Origin: a virus
IMG/VR virus record: IMGVR_UViG_3300042565_000887
Span: 1-28,762 of that record
Length of the DNA stretch: 28,762 nucleotides
Direction: 5' to 3' (one strand)
Under the pieces are notes generated by a model, which ran no database searches, was not told where the DNA came from, and saw only the letters and a program-made list of their open reading frames with translations. Positions within the stretch are counted from its first letter, which is position 1. Each line of letters begins with the position of its first letter. Below, piece after piece: positions 22,797 through 28,762 of this stretch. Both the position numbers and the translations under genes were made by a program.

Positions 22797-22808
22797 AGTG
22801 TGATGATG
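22797..22808 (-). promoter_or_regulatory. CATCATCAC leader before bet
   Basis: CATCATCACACT lies directly before the ATG at 22796, and TCATCACAA follows inside codons 2-4. It fills the whole gap to the upstream stop codon. No Shine-Dalgarno is apparent. Confidence 0.45.
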
Positions 22809-23042
22809 TTAAGCGATGAATGCGAGGCAGAGGATAATAACAACCAGCAGGATGCCGCCTGCAATGGCTGAAAATGTTTCGTGGTAGCGAGCAAGAAGAA
22901 AGCGGCGCTCCGCTTCTAGCCTGCGCTGGCGTGGAGAGTTTGCGCGGATGTGGTCATCCATCTTGAGGTGCCACTGTGCGCGGTTGTCGGTTACACGGTC
23001 GCCCATGCCGGAGCGGAAATGGAATGAGGATAGATTATTCAT
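22809..23042 (-). CDS. Small protein with C-terminal membrane anchor (77 aa)
   Basis: The start ATG at 23042 overlaps the previous stop by 8 bases; a longer frame to 23120 lies within that gene. The N-terminal 50 residues are highly basic and polar (RQRRLEAERRFLLARYHE). The last 20 (AIAGGILLVVIILCLAFIA) form one membrane segment ending almost at the C-terminus, so the protein would be tail-anchored, with the N-terminus in the cytoplasm. No family recognised. It could be a host-takeover or membrane-localising factor in the early block; this is inference only. Confidence 0.65.
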   Translation of the reverse strand: MNNLSSFHFRSGMGDRVTDNRAQWHLKMDDHIRANSPRQRRLEAERRFLLARYHETFSAIAGGILLVVIILCLAFIA

Positions 23043-23361
23043 TAGCGGTAAGGTATTCGATTGCATCAAGTGCAAGTTGAACTGGAGTCCGAGCGCGGAA
23101 TGATGCTTCCCACGCTTCATTTTCAGAATAAAGCTGAATGCCGGGATCTTCGCCAGCCACGGGCCAAGACATATGACGGTCTGCGATAACCCAGGTAAAA
23201 CTGGAGTCGCTGCGGAACTCCAGACGATAGCCGCCGTTGATTGCGTCAGGATTTCTTAAAGTAAATCCGAGGTCTTCCAGCTTGCGAAAGATTGTAACGA
23301 AGAATGCACGCTTGCGCGGACCTTCGTTGATGGAGTCAAGCCATGGAGTTAAGTCGTTCAT
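23035..23361 (-). CDS. Hypothetical protein (108 aa)
   Basis: Begins MNDLTPWLDSINEGPRKRAFF and overlaps the upstream gene by 4 bases. It is a compact alpha/beta protein with FVTIFRKLEDLGF (about 21-33), YRLEFRSDSSFTWVIADRHMSW and a final helix (PVQLALDAIEYLTANE). There is no membrane segment or catalytic motif. Not recognised. Coupling within a run of small early genes suggests an early accessory function. Confidence 0.6.
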   Translation of the reverse strand: MNDLTPWLDSINEGPRKRAFFVTIFRKLEDLGFTLRNPDAINGGYRLEFRSDSSFTWVIADRHMSWPVAGEDPGIQLYSENEAWEASFRARTPVQLALDAIEYLTANE

Positions 23362-23540
23362 ATTGCCGATCCTTTCCGAAGGCGTAGAGGGTTTCCGGTT
23401 GCGGCCTGCTTGCGTTTAAGCAAATCTGCAATGCCATTGGTGATAAATCCCTCAGCGAGGGACTGAAGGCTACAGCCTTGATTGGCTGCGTTGATACGTA
23501 GTTGCGAGTGCAATGTCTCGCTAATTTTTAGCGTTTTCAT
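23358..23540 (-). CDS. Small Arc-like (ribbon-helix-helix) protein candidate (60 aa)
   Basis: Start ATG at 23540 (MKTLKISETLHSQL). An upstream frame start at 23561 would translate the ATCATCAC leader as His codons and is rejected. The pattern short beta strand (KTLKIS), helix (ETLHSQLRINAANQG), turn (CS), helix (LQSLAEGFITNGIADLLK) fits a ribbon-helix-helix DNA-binding fold, often found in phage repressors and antitoxins. It is the first gene of the early block after a 73-base gap and could regulate it, perhaps through the inverted repeat at 23572-23597. Confidence 0.6.
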   Translation of the reverse strand: MKTLKISETLHSQLRINAANQGCSLQSLAEGFITNGIADLLKRKQAATGNPLRLRKGSAI

Positions 23541-23559
23541 GTGATGATGTCGTGATGAC
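23541..23559 (-). promoter_or_regulatory. Double ATCATCAC-type leader before the Arc-like gene
   Basis: The mRNA reads GTCATCAC, GA, CATCATCAC, then ATG at 23540. No Shine-Dalgarno is visible. This is one of three doubled leaders. Confidence 0.45.
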
Positions 23560-23571
23560 AACGCATCTAAT

Positions 23572-23597
23572 CACACGCGCCAAACTCGCGCAAGTGT
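23572..23597. promoter_or_regulatory. Inverted repeat in gap before early genes
   Basis: ACACTTGCGC, GAGTTTG, GCGCGTGT on the minus strand forms an interrupted inverted repeat (ACAC/GTGT and GCGC/GCGC with a two-base bulge) in the 73-base gap between lysis and early genes. There is no U-run after it, so an operator is more likely than a terminator. Confidence 0.35.
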
Positions 23598-23613
23598 AAA
23601 AGTAGAAATCTTT

Positions 23614-23817
23614 TCACCCGTGCCTATTTTGCCACTTAGCAAGGAAAGAACTAAGCGGCTCATCACCGTGATCGTTCATTCTGCAAACGCACTTATTATG
23701 CTGGCATTCAACAAACGTGCATCCCGGCTCATGGCTTACTTTAGGCTGTGCCGTTTTGAGCCGTCGGCATTTTGCCGTTGCGTTGAAATGATCTGCGATG
23801 CGTTGCCAGTCGGTCAT
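23614..23817 (-). CDS. Small Cys/His-rich protein (67 aa)
   Basis: Starts MTDWQRIADHFNATAKCRR and overlaps the previous gene by ATGA. A cluster at about 32-50 (GCTFVECQHNKCVCRMNDHG) has four Cys (five in the protein) and two His, so metal binding is plausible, though the spacing is not a standard zinc finger. It ends SSFLAKWQNRHG. No family recognised. It is the last gene of the lysis-side operon before a gap, and its role is unknown. Confidence 0.6.
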   Translation of the reverse strand: MTDWQRIADHFNATAKCRRLKTAQPKVSHEPGCTFVECQHNKCVCRMNDHGDEPLSSFLAKWQNRHG

Positions 23818-23969
23818 GATTTCACAATAATAGGCCCGTCACCAGTTGCAAACGCGCCGCCGCATATCTTGCGCCAACGTAATTGAGCCGCGTCCCAGAA
23901 TTTAGCGCCTTTAATTAAGCGCCAGTCTTTCGGCCCATTGTAGAGCTTCCATCCAAAAGGGATTTTCAT
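23814..23969 (-). CDS. Small Trp-rich protein (51 aa)
   Basis: Start ATG at 23969 shares one base with the preceding stop (TGATG), and the stop overlaps the next start (ATGA), which supports translation. The sequence, MKIPFGWKLYNGPKDWRLI then FWDAAQLRWRKICGGAFATG, is basic with four Trp, and has no membrane segment. No family recognised. Confidence 0.55.
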   Translation of the reverse strand: MKIPFGWKLYNGPKDWRLIKGAKFWDAAQLRWRKICGGAFATGDGPIIVKS

Positions 23970-24094
23970 CAGTCGGCGCATTCGATAACAAGCTGAATAA
24001 ACCATACAAGGCTGAACAGGGCTGTTCCATACACAAATCCAAAACAATAGACGGCCAAAAAATAGAAACCGTAAGGCCAAATTGCACGCCTCAT
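23969..24094 (-). CDS. Very small membrane protein (41 aa), lysis-associated candidate
   Basis: Too short for most gene finders. ATG at 24094 overlaps the amidase stop by 4 bases, and its stop shares one base with the next ATG. After MRRAIWPYG it is almost entirely hydrophobic: FYFLAVYCFGFVYGTALF and SLVWFIQLVIECAD, either one long or two short membrane segments. Basic N-terminus and acidic C-terminus. Directly after the amidase gene, it could be a holin, antiholin or spanin-like part, but no spanin signature (lipobox) is present. Confidence 0.55.
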   Translation of the reverse strand: MRRAIWPYGFYFLAVYCFGFVYGTALFSLVWFIQLVIECAD

Positions 24095-24633
24095 AGCAAT
24101 TCAGCAATGGCCTCGCAAGCTGCCAGCCTTCGCACGGGATCAATCATCTTTTCAAGATCGCCAGCGTTGTCGATAAATCCAAGCTCGATGAGAAAACACG
24201 GTTGGAAAGCCATGACGGCAAGCCTTGAATGCTGGCTTGCGCTTTCAGTTTTAACGCCCCGCGATTTGGTGCCAAGAGAGGCGCATAAAGCCGCGTTGAT
24301 TTTTGAAGCCAGCTCTTTGTTAAACTCGCCACGGTAAAACGTCTCTGTGCCATTTGCCGAGCCGTTTGCAGCGTTGCAGTGGATGCTTATCATAATGTCG
24401 CAGCCGTATTCTTCCGCGATGCCAGCACGCTCGCCAACTGGCGCGGGATCGCTGCCGTTGATTCGAGTTCTGACAACCTTGTGCCCGCGAGCTTGCAAGA
24501 TGACGCGCAGCTCGTTAACCCAGTCCATCGCAATCTCGGCTTCTTTTTTACCGAAAGCACAAGCGCCAGGATCATAAGCACCTGCGCGCCGATTGCTCAT
24601 TCCGTGGCCAGGATCTAGGCAGACAGCTTTCAT
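24091..24633 (-). CDS. Endolysin: N-acetylmuramoyl-L-alanine amidase (Amidase_3)
   Basis: A 180-residue single-domain enzyme. It has CLDPGHG (5-11, zinc ligand His10), KKEAEIAMDW (Glu31), MISIHCNA (81-88, His85) and FLIELGF (147-153, catalytic Glu150), the full Zn-dependent amidase set. It cuts the bond between N-acetylmuramic acid and L-alanine in peptidoglycan. There is no signal peptide or SAR segment, so export needs a holin, and holin-like genes lie upstream. GGGAGGG about 9 bases before the start is a good ribosome site, and the start immediately follows the phosphoesterase stop. Confidence 0.92.
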   Translation of the reverse strand: MKAVCLDPGHGMSNRRAGAYDPGACAFGKKEAEIAMDWVNELRVILQARGHKVVRTRINGSDPAPVGERAGIAEEYGCDIMISIHCNAANGSANGTETFYRGEFNKELASKINAALCASLGTKSRGVKTESASQHSRLAVMAFQPCFLIELGFIDNAGDLEKMIDPVRRLAACEAIAELL

Positions 24634-25617
24634 TTAATAAACCCTCCCGTTGATGATTTTGTGATTCGTCACCTCGTAATTGCCATCGGATTGCGTTTCC
24701 ACCCAAGCGAATCCGTGATTCCAACGGTTCACGATGGCGTAATCCGGCGTCAGGTCGCAAAGACACCCAGTGCTCCAACAGGATGAGAGCTTTTTGTTTA
24801 GCCCCGTGCTTTCAGTGTGCTCGCTAGTGCGATGCCAATGCCCGCAAATAAGCGACTCTTGCACACGCATCCAGATCCCTCGCGCTGGATTTACAGGTGA
24901 ACTCATACCCTGCGGCAATTCGTGCCCGTGATAAATCGGCAGGCTACCAAGTCGAATAAGCGTTAGCGATGGCACAAGCTCGATCCTCGACTCATCAAAT
25001 TTCAGCAGCACGGGAAGCTCGAAGTCTGACACGCCGAGAAGCACGGGCGCATTCTTAACCAGAAACATTTCCATTCTCGCTTCATGGTTTCCAATCTTAT
25101 AGAATATGCGGGCGTTTGGGAATTGTTTTCGAAGGTGGAAAAGGAACTGGCGGATTGCATCAAGCTCATCCGCAAGCGAGCGCCGCGGATCTTTGTCGTG
25201 ACGTGATACGCCGTAAAAATCACCGATGTCACCGTTGAGAATAATCACGTCCGGCTTTTTCTTTTTGCCGTGAGCGATAGCAGCGGCAACGGCAACTTCG
25301 TCGTGGTAGGGAATGTGGATGTCTGATAGGATCAGCACCTTCAAGGCCCCGCTCAAAACGATTGGCTCCCGTGTTCTTGCGAGCGTTTTAGGTATCACAT
25401 CCTTCTGCCAGCCAAGGGGCTTAAACATAGTTTTATCCACAGCGTGTTTGTTGTGATAAAACCCTTTGGCCCCCCGAAGTCTTCTTATAGTATCGCGAGC
25501 CGATTCGGGCGACATAAAAACCGTGGGCAATTCCTTATGCAAGATTTTAGCAAGCGTAAGGTTTTCCGTTTCTGGAAAACGCTTAAGATACGATCTAACG
25601 ATATCAGCTTTAGTCAT
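24634..25617 (-). CDS. Calcineurin-like metallophosphoesterase with N-terminal HTH-like region
   Basis: A 327-residue protein. Residues 1-50 (KADIVRSYLKRFP, TLAKILHKELP, SPESARDTIRRLRG) look like a helix-turn-helix. The phosphoesterase core has SDIH (98-101), LNGDIGD (127-133), GNHE (176-179), YHGHE (229-233) and CGHWH (258-262), i.e. all five metal-binding blocks. Substrate is unknown; phage relatives act on nucleic acid ends or cyclic nucleotides. It lies between holin-like genes and the endolysin, overlapping a 30-codon membrane gene by ATGA, an unusual place for such an enzyme. Confidence 0.88.
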   Translation of the reverse strand: MTKADIVRSYLKRFPETENLTLAKILHKELPTVFMSPESARDTIRRLRGAKGFYHNKHAVDKTMFKPLGWQKDVIPKTLARTREPIVLSGALKVLILSDIHIPYHDEVAVAAAIAHGKKKKPDVIILNGDIGDFYGVSRHDKDPRRSLADELDAIRQFLFHLRKQFPNARIFYKIGNHEARMEMFLVKNAPVLLGVSDFELPVLLKFDESRIELVPSLTLIRLGSLPIYHGHELPQGMSSPVNPARGIWMRVQESLICGHWHRTSEHTESTGLNKKLSSCWSTGCLCDLTPDYAIVNRWNHGFAWVETQSDGNYEVTNHKIINGRVY

Positions 25618-25706
25618 AGATCGTGAAAAAATAGTGCAATAATAGCGAGTGATCCAACCGCTACCAAAGCAAATAAAATGCCTAGAGTAACGGTCAGAAC
25701 GGTCAT
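25614..25706 (-). CDS. 30-residue single-pass membrane peptide
   Basis: MTVLTVTLGILFALVAVGSL followed by AIIALFFHDL. Nearly all residues are hydrophobic with one membrane segment and a short polar end. ATGA overlap with the phosphoesterase start and a 5-base gap after the upstream stop support it as a real gene. It is far below usual gene-finder limits. It could be a lysis regulator (antiholin-type) or an anchor for the phosphoesterase; neither is shown. Confidence 0.5.
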   Translation of the reverse strand: MTVLTVTLGILFALVAVGSLAIIALFFHDL

Positions 25707-25711
25707 AACGA

Positions 25712-25888
25712 TTACAGTCCGCTTTTGTCGCCGTCCTTGGCTACAATCAGCCCAAGACTAACAGCAAGAGCCGTCACCTGATGAGCGATTGGCGCATATT
25801 GTGGCAACACGACAGGCACCACTACGGATGCAAAACCAAAGATTCCAGCGAGGGTAGTTTTCCAGTTTTTGAAGATGTTCTTTTTCAT
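25712..25888 (-). CDS. Holin-like protein B (58 aa)
   Basis: MKKNIFKNWKTTLAGIFGFA, then a first hydrophobic segment (about 12-28), a short PQYAPIAH turn, a second segment (about 37-50: VTALAVSLGLIVA) and a polar KDGDKSGL end. Basic N-terminus, two membrane segments and the KDGDKSG-type end are common in small phage holins. Start follows the preceding stop by one base (TAATATG). It probably forms the membrane lesion that releases the amidase. Confidence 0.7.
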   Translation of the reverse strand: MKKNIFKNWKTTLAGIFGFASVVVPVVLPQYAPIAHQVTALAVSLGLIVAKDGDKSGL

Positions 25889-25889
25889 A

Positions 25890-26057
25890 TTACTTGCGGA
25901 GGTTATTGATTGCTGAAATGCAGCCTAGAATGCCAGCCAAAGTTCCGACTGCTAGAGAACTCAGCTTCAACCAAACTTCGATCTCTGCAAGACTCGTCAC
26001 CGTGCTTGCAAAGGCGATTAGCGAACCGATAAAGGGAGTGAGGTGATTGTCTTGCAT
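25890..26057 (-). CDS. Holin-like protein A (55 aa)
   Basis: MQDNHLTPFIGSLIAFASTV, then an amphipathic TSLAEIEVWLKL turn and a second hydrophobic stretch (SSLAVGTLAGILGCISAI), ending NNLRK. Two membrane segments of about 14-18 residues each; acidic loop. It lies three bases after the upstream stop and one base before holin-like protein B. The pair may be holin and antiholin; which is which cannot be told. Confidence 0.65.
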   Translation of the reverse strand: MQDNHLTPFIGSLIAFASTVTSLAEIEVWLKLSSLAVGTLAGILGCISAINNLRK

Positions 26058-26060
26058 AAG

Positions 26061-26450
26061 TCAATTTAAGTCTAACTGTTGAGCCAAAGCAAACACTTCG
26101 TCGATCTCGGATTCAGTCTTGCCCAAAGCTGAAGCAATCTGCGAAACGCGGAAATGAGCGCGTGAAACCGTAGTCGCAAACTCAAAATCAGTTTGAGCTT
26201 TAAATCGTTCATTCGCGTCCTCAATACTGGCAACGTAAGCGCTAATTCTGATTGTAAGGTCACGCCCGCAAGCCTCACGAAAGCTCCGCATGGAAACGAC
26301 GGCTGGCTGTGTTTCAGTGGCGCTTTTGTAAGTATAACCAGCAGCAATAGCATCGCTTTCTAGCATGGTATTCGGTGCCAATGGCGCGTCATTAAATGCC
26401 AAAGAAACATTGATGATCGTAGTTCCGTCGATGTGAGCGATTCGTTTCAT
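26061..26450 (-). CDS. Tail-fibre-adjacent protein, possible fibre assembly factor (129 aa)
   Basis: Starts MKRIAHIDGTTIINVSLAF. Its N-terminal third is beta-rich (IDGTTIINVSLAFNDAP, TMLESDAIAAGYTY), and the C-terminal half is helical (NERFKAQTDFEFATTVSRAHF, RVSQIASALGKTESEIDEVF). It starts one base after the tail-fibre stop. Small proteins with this two-part layout commonly follow fibre genes as chaperones or minor fibre parts. I cannot assign a named family; the suggestion rests on position. Confidence 0.65.
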   Translation of the reverse strand: MKRIAHIDGTTIINVSLAFNDAPLAPNTMLESDAIAAGYTYKSATETQPAVVSMRSFREACGRDLTIRISAYVASIEDANERFKAQTDFEFATTVSRAHFRVSQIASALGKTESEIDEVFALAQQLDLN

Positions 26451-26451
26451 A

Positions 26452-28179
26452 TTAGAAAGTGATAACTAAAGCATAGCCTTGAGCGCCATTTCCACCAGCG
26501 CCTGAGTCTCCAATACCATCGGTTCCAGCCGCTCCACCGCCGCCGCCTGCGCCAAAGCCACCACCATTACCGCCTGCGCCACCCGCTCCTGCACTGTTTG
26601 AGCCGCCGCCGCCACCACCAGTGCCTGAACCTCGGCCTGCTGTTCCGTTGCCGCCAGCGCCACCGCCAGATGCTCCCGCTGTGCCACCTGCAAGCGATGT
26701 GACTGCTGCCGCTGCACCCATAGCACCGCCAGCACCGCCTGTAGTGTTTACGTTTGATGCGTTTAATCCGCCACCGCCGCCGCCTCCGGTTGGGGCCATG
26801 AAATTAACTGCCGCCGATGACGCTCCGGCTGCTCCACTGGCACCAGCAGCACCGCCCGCAGCAGTGTTTACGACAAGCAAACCAATACATGAACCGCCAG
26901 AAAGAGTCCCGCCAGCGCCACCACTACTCGAAGAACCACCAGAACCATTTTCACCTCCTCGGGCGATTGTTGAGGCAAAGCTAGTATTGCCCCCAGCTAC
27001 GCCTGGGTTCCCGTTGGTGAATACTGTTTGAGCCGCGCCACCTGTGCCACCTGCACCAACTACAACAGACTCTGTGGAACCTAATTCAGTTGTGAGCGCC
27101 CAGAACTCCACAACTGCGCCAGCGGCAGCACCACCGCCGCCGCAACGTGTTACACCAACAGAACCTTTACGCCCTGAACCACCGCCACCGCCACCTCCAA
27201 CAAGACGCACAAAAACGCGCTTGGCTGTGGATGGACTTGGATTCGTCCAAGTTGCGTCGGCTGTGTAAAGCTGAACGTCAGGGCCGCTTCCACCGCCGCC
27301 ACCGCCGCCGCCACCGCCACCGCTAGCAGCCCATTTCACGCCACTGGCCTCTGCGCTGTCCACCGTAAGAACGTGACCATTAGTGCCGCCAACTGCCACG
27401 CGGATGTTGTCAGTGCCGTTGTGAACAATCAAATCGCCTTTGGTCGTGGTTGGAGCAAGCGCGTCAAATGCCGCTGTTTGCGCCGTTTGACCTGTGCCGC
27501 CGTTTGCGATTGGCAAAGTCCCAGTGACGCCAGTGCTCAACGGAAGCCCAGTGCAACTTGTTAGTGTGCCGCTGGATGGCGTTCCTAATGCAGGAGTTGT
27601 TAGCGTTGGCGATGTCCCAAGAACGATGCTGCCGCTGCCAGTGACGTTTTGAGCAAGCGCCGCAGCAACGCCAGTGCCCAGTCCTGTGATGCTGCCAACT
27701 GCGGGCGTGATCGTATTCGTTGAAACTGCCGTCACAAGTCCCTTGGCATTAACCGTAACCGCTGGCGCTGCCGTGGCACTGCCGAAACTGCCAACATTGT
27801 TGTTAACCGTTGCCAATGTCAGAGCGCCAGTGCTTGCAAGCGTAGCGTCTCCCGAAGCGGAGACTGGCGCGTAAGCTGTGCCGCCTGCGTTGCCAACTAA
27901 GACCTGGCCTGCACTTGGCGCGGTATTTGGCACGATTGACGCAATAGTTTGCGCGTCGTTTGTTACGTTAGCGAGGCCGACTTGCGACTTGGTTACGCTG
28001 TGCGGGTTGCTTGTGTTTCCAACGTGCGAAGAAAGGCTGCTAGCCGTCGTGTCAGCGGTAGCGCCTTGTGCGGCTGTAGCGTAGTCCGTAGGCGCCGAAT
28101 TAGTTGCAGAAATAACGCTGTTGAGTTTCGCCCTTACGGATGAACCCGATTCGCCGTTTGTTATAGTTCCAATGGGCAT
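26452..28179 (-). CDS. Tail fibre / receptor-binding adhesin with glycine-rich tip
   Basis: A 575-residue protein. N-terminus [20 protein letters not shown], then a pyocin-type fibre repeat [18 protein letters not shown] (58-75). A long Thr/Gly/Ala-rich shaft (about 90-285) contains repeats such as [20 protein letters not shown] and IANGGTGQT. An 11-Gly linker is at 287-297. From about 305 to the end is a glycine-rich adhesin domain, opening with [19 protein letters not shown] and many Gly stretches separated by short strands, like the polyglycine II tip of gp38-type and related adhesins. The tip probably decides host range. The upstream 45-residue gene ends three bases before it. Confidence 0.88.
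   Translation of the reverse strand: MPIGTITNGESGSSVRAKLNSVISATNSAPTDYATAAQGATADTTASSLSSHVGNTSNPHSVTKSQVGLANVTNDAQTIASIVPNTAPSAGQVLVGNAGGTAYAPVSASGDATLASTGALTLATVNNNVGSFGSATAAPAVTVNAKGLVTAVSTNTITPAVGSITGLGTGVAAALAQNVTGSGSIVLGTSPTLTTPALGTPSSGTLTSCTGLPLSTGVTGTLPIANGGTGQTAQTAAFDALAPTTTKGDLIVHNGTDNIRVAVGGTNGHVLTVDSAEASGVKWAASGGGGGGGGGGGSGPDVQLYTADATWTNPSPSTAKRVFVRLVGGGGGGGSGRKGSVGVTRCGGGGAAAGAVVEFWALTTELGSTESVVVGAGGTGGAAQTVFTNGNPGVAGGNTSFASTIARGGENGSGGSSSSGGAGGTLSGGSCIGLLVVNTAAGGAAGASGAAGASSAAVNFMAPTGGGGGGGLNASNVNTTGGAGGAMGAAAAVTSLAGGTAGASGGGAGGNGTAGRGSGTGGGGGGSNSAGAGGAGGNGGGFGAGGGGGAAGTDGIGDSGAGGNGAQGYALVITF
27289..27325. repeat. CCGCCA/CCGCCG simple repeat (poly-Gly linker)
   Basis: About 35 bases of CCGCC triplet-based repeat on the plus strand encode 11 consecutive Gly in the fibre. 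Units are multiples of three, so length changes would alter linker length without breaking the frame. Confidence 0.7.
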
Positions 28180-28182
28180 ATG

Positions 28183-28320
28183 TTAATCGTTCCAAGTTTC
28201 AGAGTCTAGCCAAACACCGGTATCATCCCAAGTATTAGCTGCAAGTATCCACGTGCCCGGCGGAGGAGCCGAAGTCGGTGGAGAAATGCCAAAAGGAAGT
28301 CCGAGAGAAAGCGCGTTCAT
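28183..28320 (-). CDS. Small Trp/Asp-rich tail-associated protein (45 aa)
   Basis: ATG at 28320 overlaps the Fn3-like gene's stop by 4 bases. The sequence is MNALSLGLPFGISPPTSAPP, then PGTWILAANTWDDTGVWLDS and ETWND. Three Trp-Asp-type repeats (TWDDT, VWLDS, TWND) suggest a short beta repeat. Pro-rich middle, no membrane segment. Too short for many gene finders, but the start and stop fit tightly between neighbours. It probably attaches to, or extends, the tail fibre. Confidence 0.6.
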   Translation of the reverse strand: MNALSLGLPFGISPPTSAPPPGTWILAANTWDDTGVWLDSETWND

Positions 28321-28685
28321 ATTCCTGGTAATATTATTTCGACAACGTTGCTAGCAGGTCCATCACCTGCGGAATTGCTAGGCACGATGATGTAATAGTA
28401 AGTTTCGCCTGCGGCTAAAATAACATTATCTTCACTAGTCAAAGTTGACCCTGCAAGAGATACAATCGGAGAATCAACTCCAGGAGTAGGTGCTGATCCT
28501 GTATTTCTATAAAGATAATATATGAAGCTTGAAGAACTTGTTTTGTCGCTAGCCGTCCATTCAAGTTGTGCCGTAGTGCTACCTAAATTTGCCGTAACCG
28601 TTAGCACTGGCGCAACGGTCGGAGGTGTCAACGTGCGATCAGCTACGCCGCATGGCAAATTTAAGCTGAGGCACATGGCAGGCAT
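28317..28685 (-). CDS. Fibronectin type III-like virion protein (122 aa)
   Basis: Start ATG at 28685, two bases after the previous stop (ATG at 28676 is possible). After a short N-terminal piece, one Fn3-like domain spans about 22-120: PPTVAPVLTVTANLG, AQLEWTAS (the B-strand Trp), IYYLYRNTGSAPTP, ETYYYIIVPSNSAGDGPAS (the Y-x-V-x-A-x-N-x-x-G pattern) and NVVEIILPG. Such domains decorate tail fibres and capsids and may bind sugars weakly. Its location before the fibre gene fits a tail role. Confidence 0.75.
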   Translation of the reverse strand: MPAMCLSLNLPCGVADRTLTPPTVAPVLTVTANLGSTTAQLEWTASDKTSSSSFIYYLYRNTGSAPTPGVDSPIVSLAGSTLTSEDNVILAAGETYYYIIVPSNSAGDGPASNVVEIILPGI

Positions 28686-28687
28686 AT

Positions 28688-28762
28688 TTATTCAGTCCAA
28701 AGGATGACTGTGCCGGAGGTCAAATCAATCGCACTTCCGCGAATTGGATAATAACCAACTGG
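28688..28762 (-). CDS. C-terminal end of an upstream virion gene (partial)
   Basis: The frame open from the window edge gives the last 24 residues, PVGYYPIRGSAIDLTSGTVI then LWTE, and a TAA at 28688-28690. Its tight junction with the Fn3-like gene (2 bases) supports reality. Too little is present for identification; neighbours suggest a fibre or tail protein. Confidence 0.5.
   Translation of the reverse strand, partial: PVGYYPIRGSAIDLTSGTVILWTE

Noticed and set aside
23541-23561. Translation from 23561 giving an N-terminal His-His-His
   Set aside because: The His codons are the CATCATCAC leader seen in untranslated positions before five other genes; the internal Met at 23540 fits better. 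A cloning His-tag was also considered and dismissed because the word occurs in many leaders.
26621-27268. Pro/Ala-rich open frames on the plus strand opposite the fibre gene
   Set aside because: They arise from reading the complement of Gly codons (CCN/GCC), a known artefact of glycine-rich genes.

Overview
The window looks like a large part of a tailed bacteriophage genome with a short-tailed (podovirus, T7-like) virion plan. Every gene I can support lies on the minus strand, packed head to tail with many 4-base ATGA overlaps, so transcription runs from base 28762 down to base 1. No host gene, tRNA, rRNA, integrase, CI-like repressor, DNA polymerase or phage RNA polymerase is visible. Both ends cut through genes, so the genome continues on both sides. 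The host cannot be named from the sequence; T7-like internal virion proteins suggest a Gram-negative-type envelope, but that is inference.

In transcription order: (1) 28762-26061, tail fibre and adhesin region: the end of one gene, an Fn3-like protein, a 45-residue Trp/Asp-rich protein, a 575-residue fibre with a glycine-rich tip, and a possible accessory protein. (2) 26057-23614, lysis region: two holin-like membrane proteins, a 30-residue membrane peptide, a metallophosphoesterase, an N-acetylmuramoyl-L-alanine amidase, a 41-residue membrane protein and two small unknowns. (3) 23540-15493, DNA metabolism: three small genes, Bet-type annealing protein, Cas4/RecB-like nuclease, DNA methyltransferase, SNF2-type helicase, VRR-NUC nuclease, an SSB candidate, an initiator-like protein and DnaB-type helicase. 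(4) 15491-13106, packaging: small terminase, a DpdA-like (tRNA-guanine-transglycosylase fold) protein, large terminase. (5) 13084-1, head and tail: small genes, portal, scaffold, major capsid, candidate decoration protein, T7 gp11-like, gp12-like, gp13-like and gp14-like proteins, and a truncated gp15/gp16-type internal protein.

The non-genic signals are the most unusual part. Two arrays of CTTGGA/CCAAG words at exactly 11-base spacing lie inside the initiator-like gene, next to a polypyrimidine tract; this resembles an iteron origin inside its own initiator gene, as in lambda O. Six genes that are not coupled to an upstream neighbour carry an ATCATCAC word directly before the start codon. 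One 12-base-pair hairpin inside the gene at 9578-9970 presents the exact complement of that word in its loop. A 16-base palindrome, TTCTCA-N4-TGAGAA and variants, recurs near several gene starts. Two intrinsic-terminator-like hairpins flank the candidate decoration gene behind the capsid gene.

DNA is probably replicated by the initiator loading DnaB, with host polymerase assumed. Bet and the nuclease would provide annealing recombination, and the methyltransferase and DpdA-like protein may modify the DNA before the terminase packages it.
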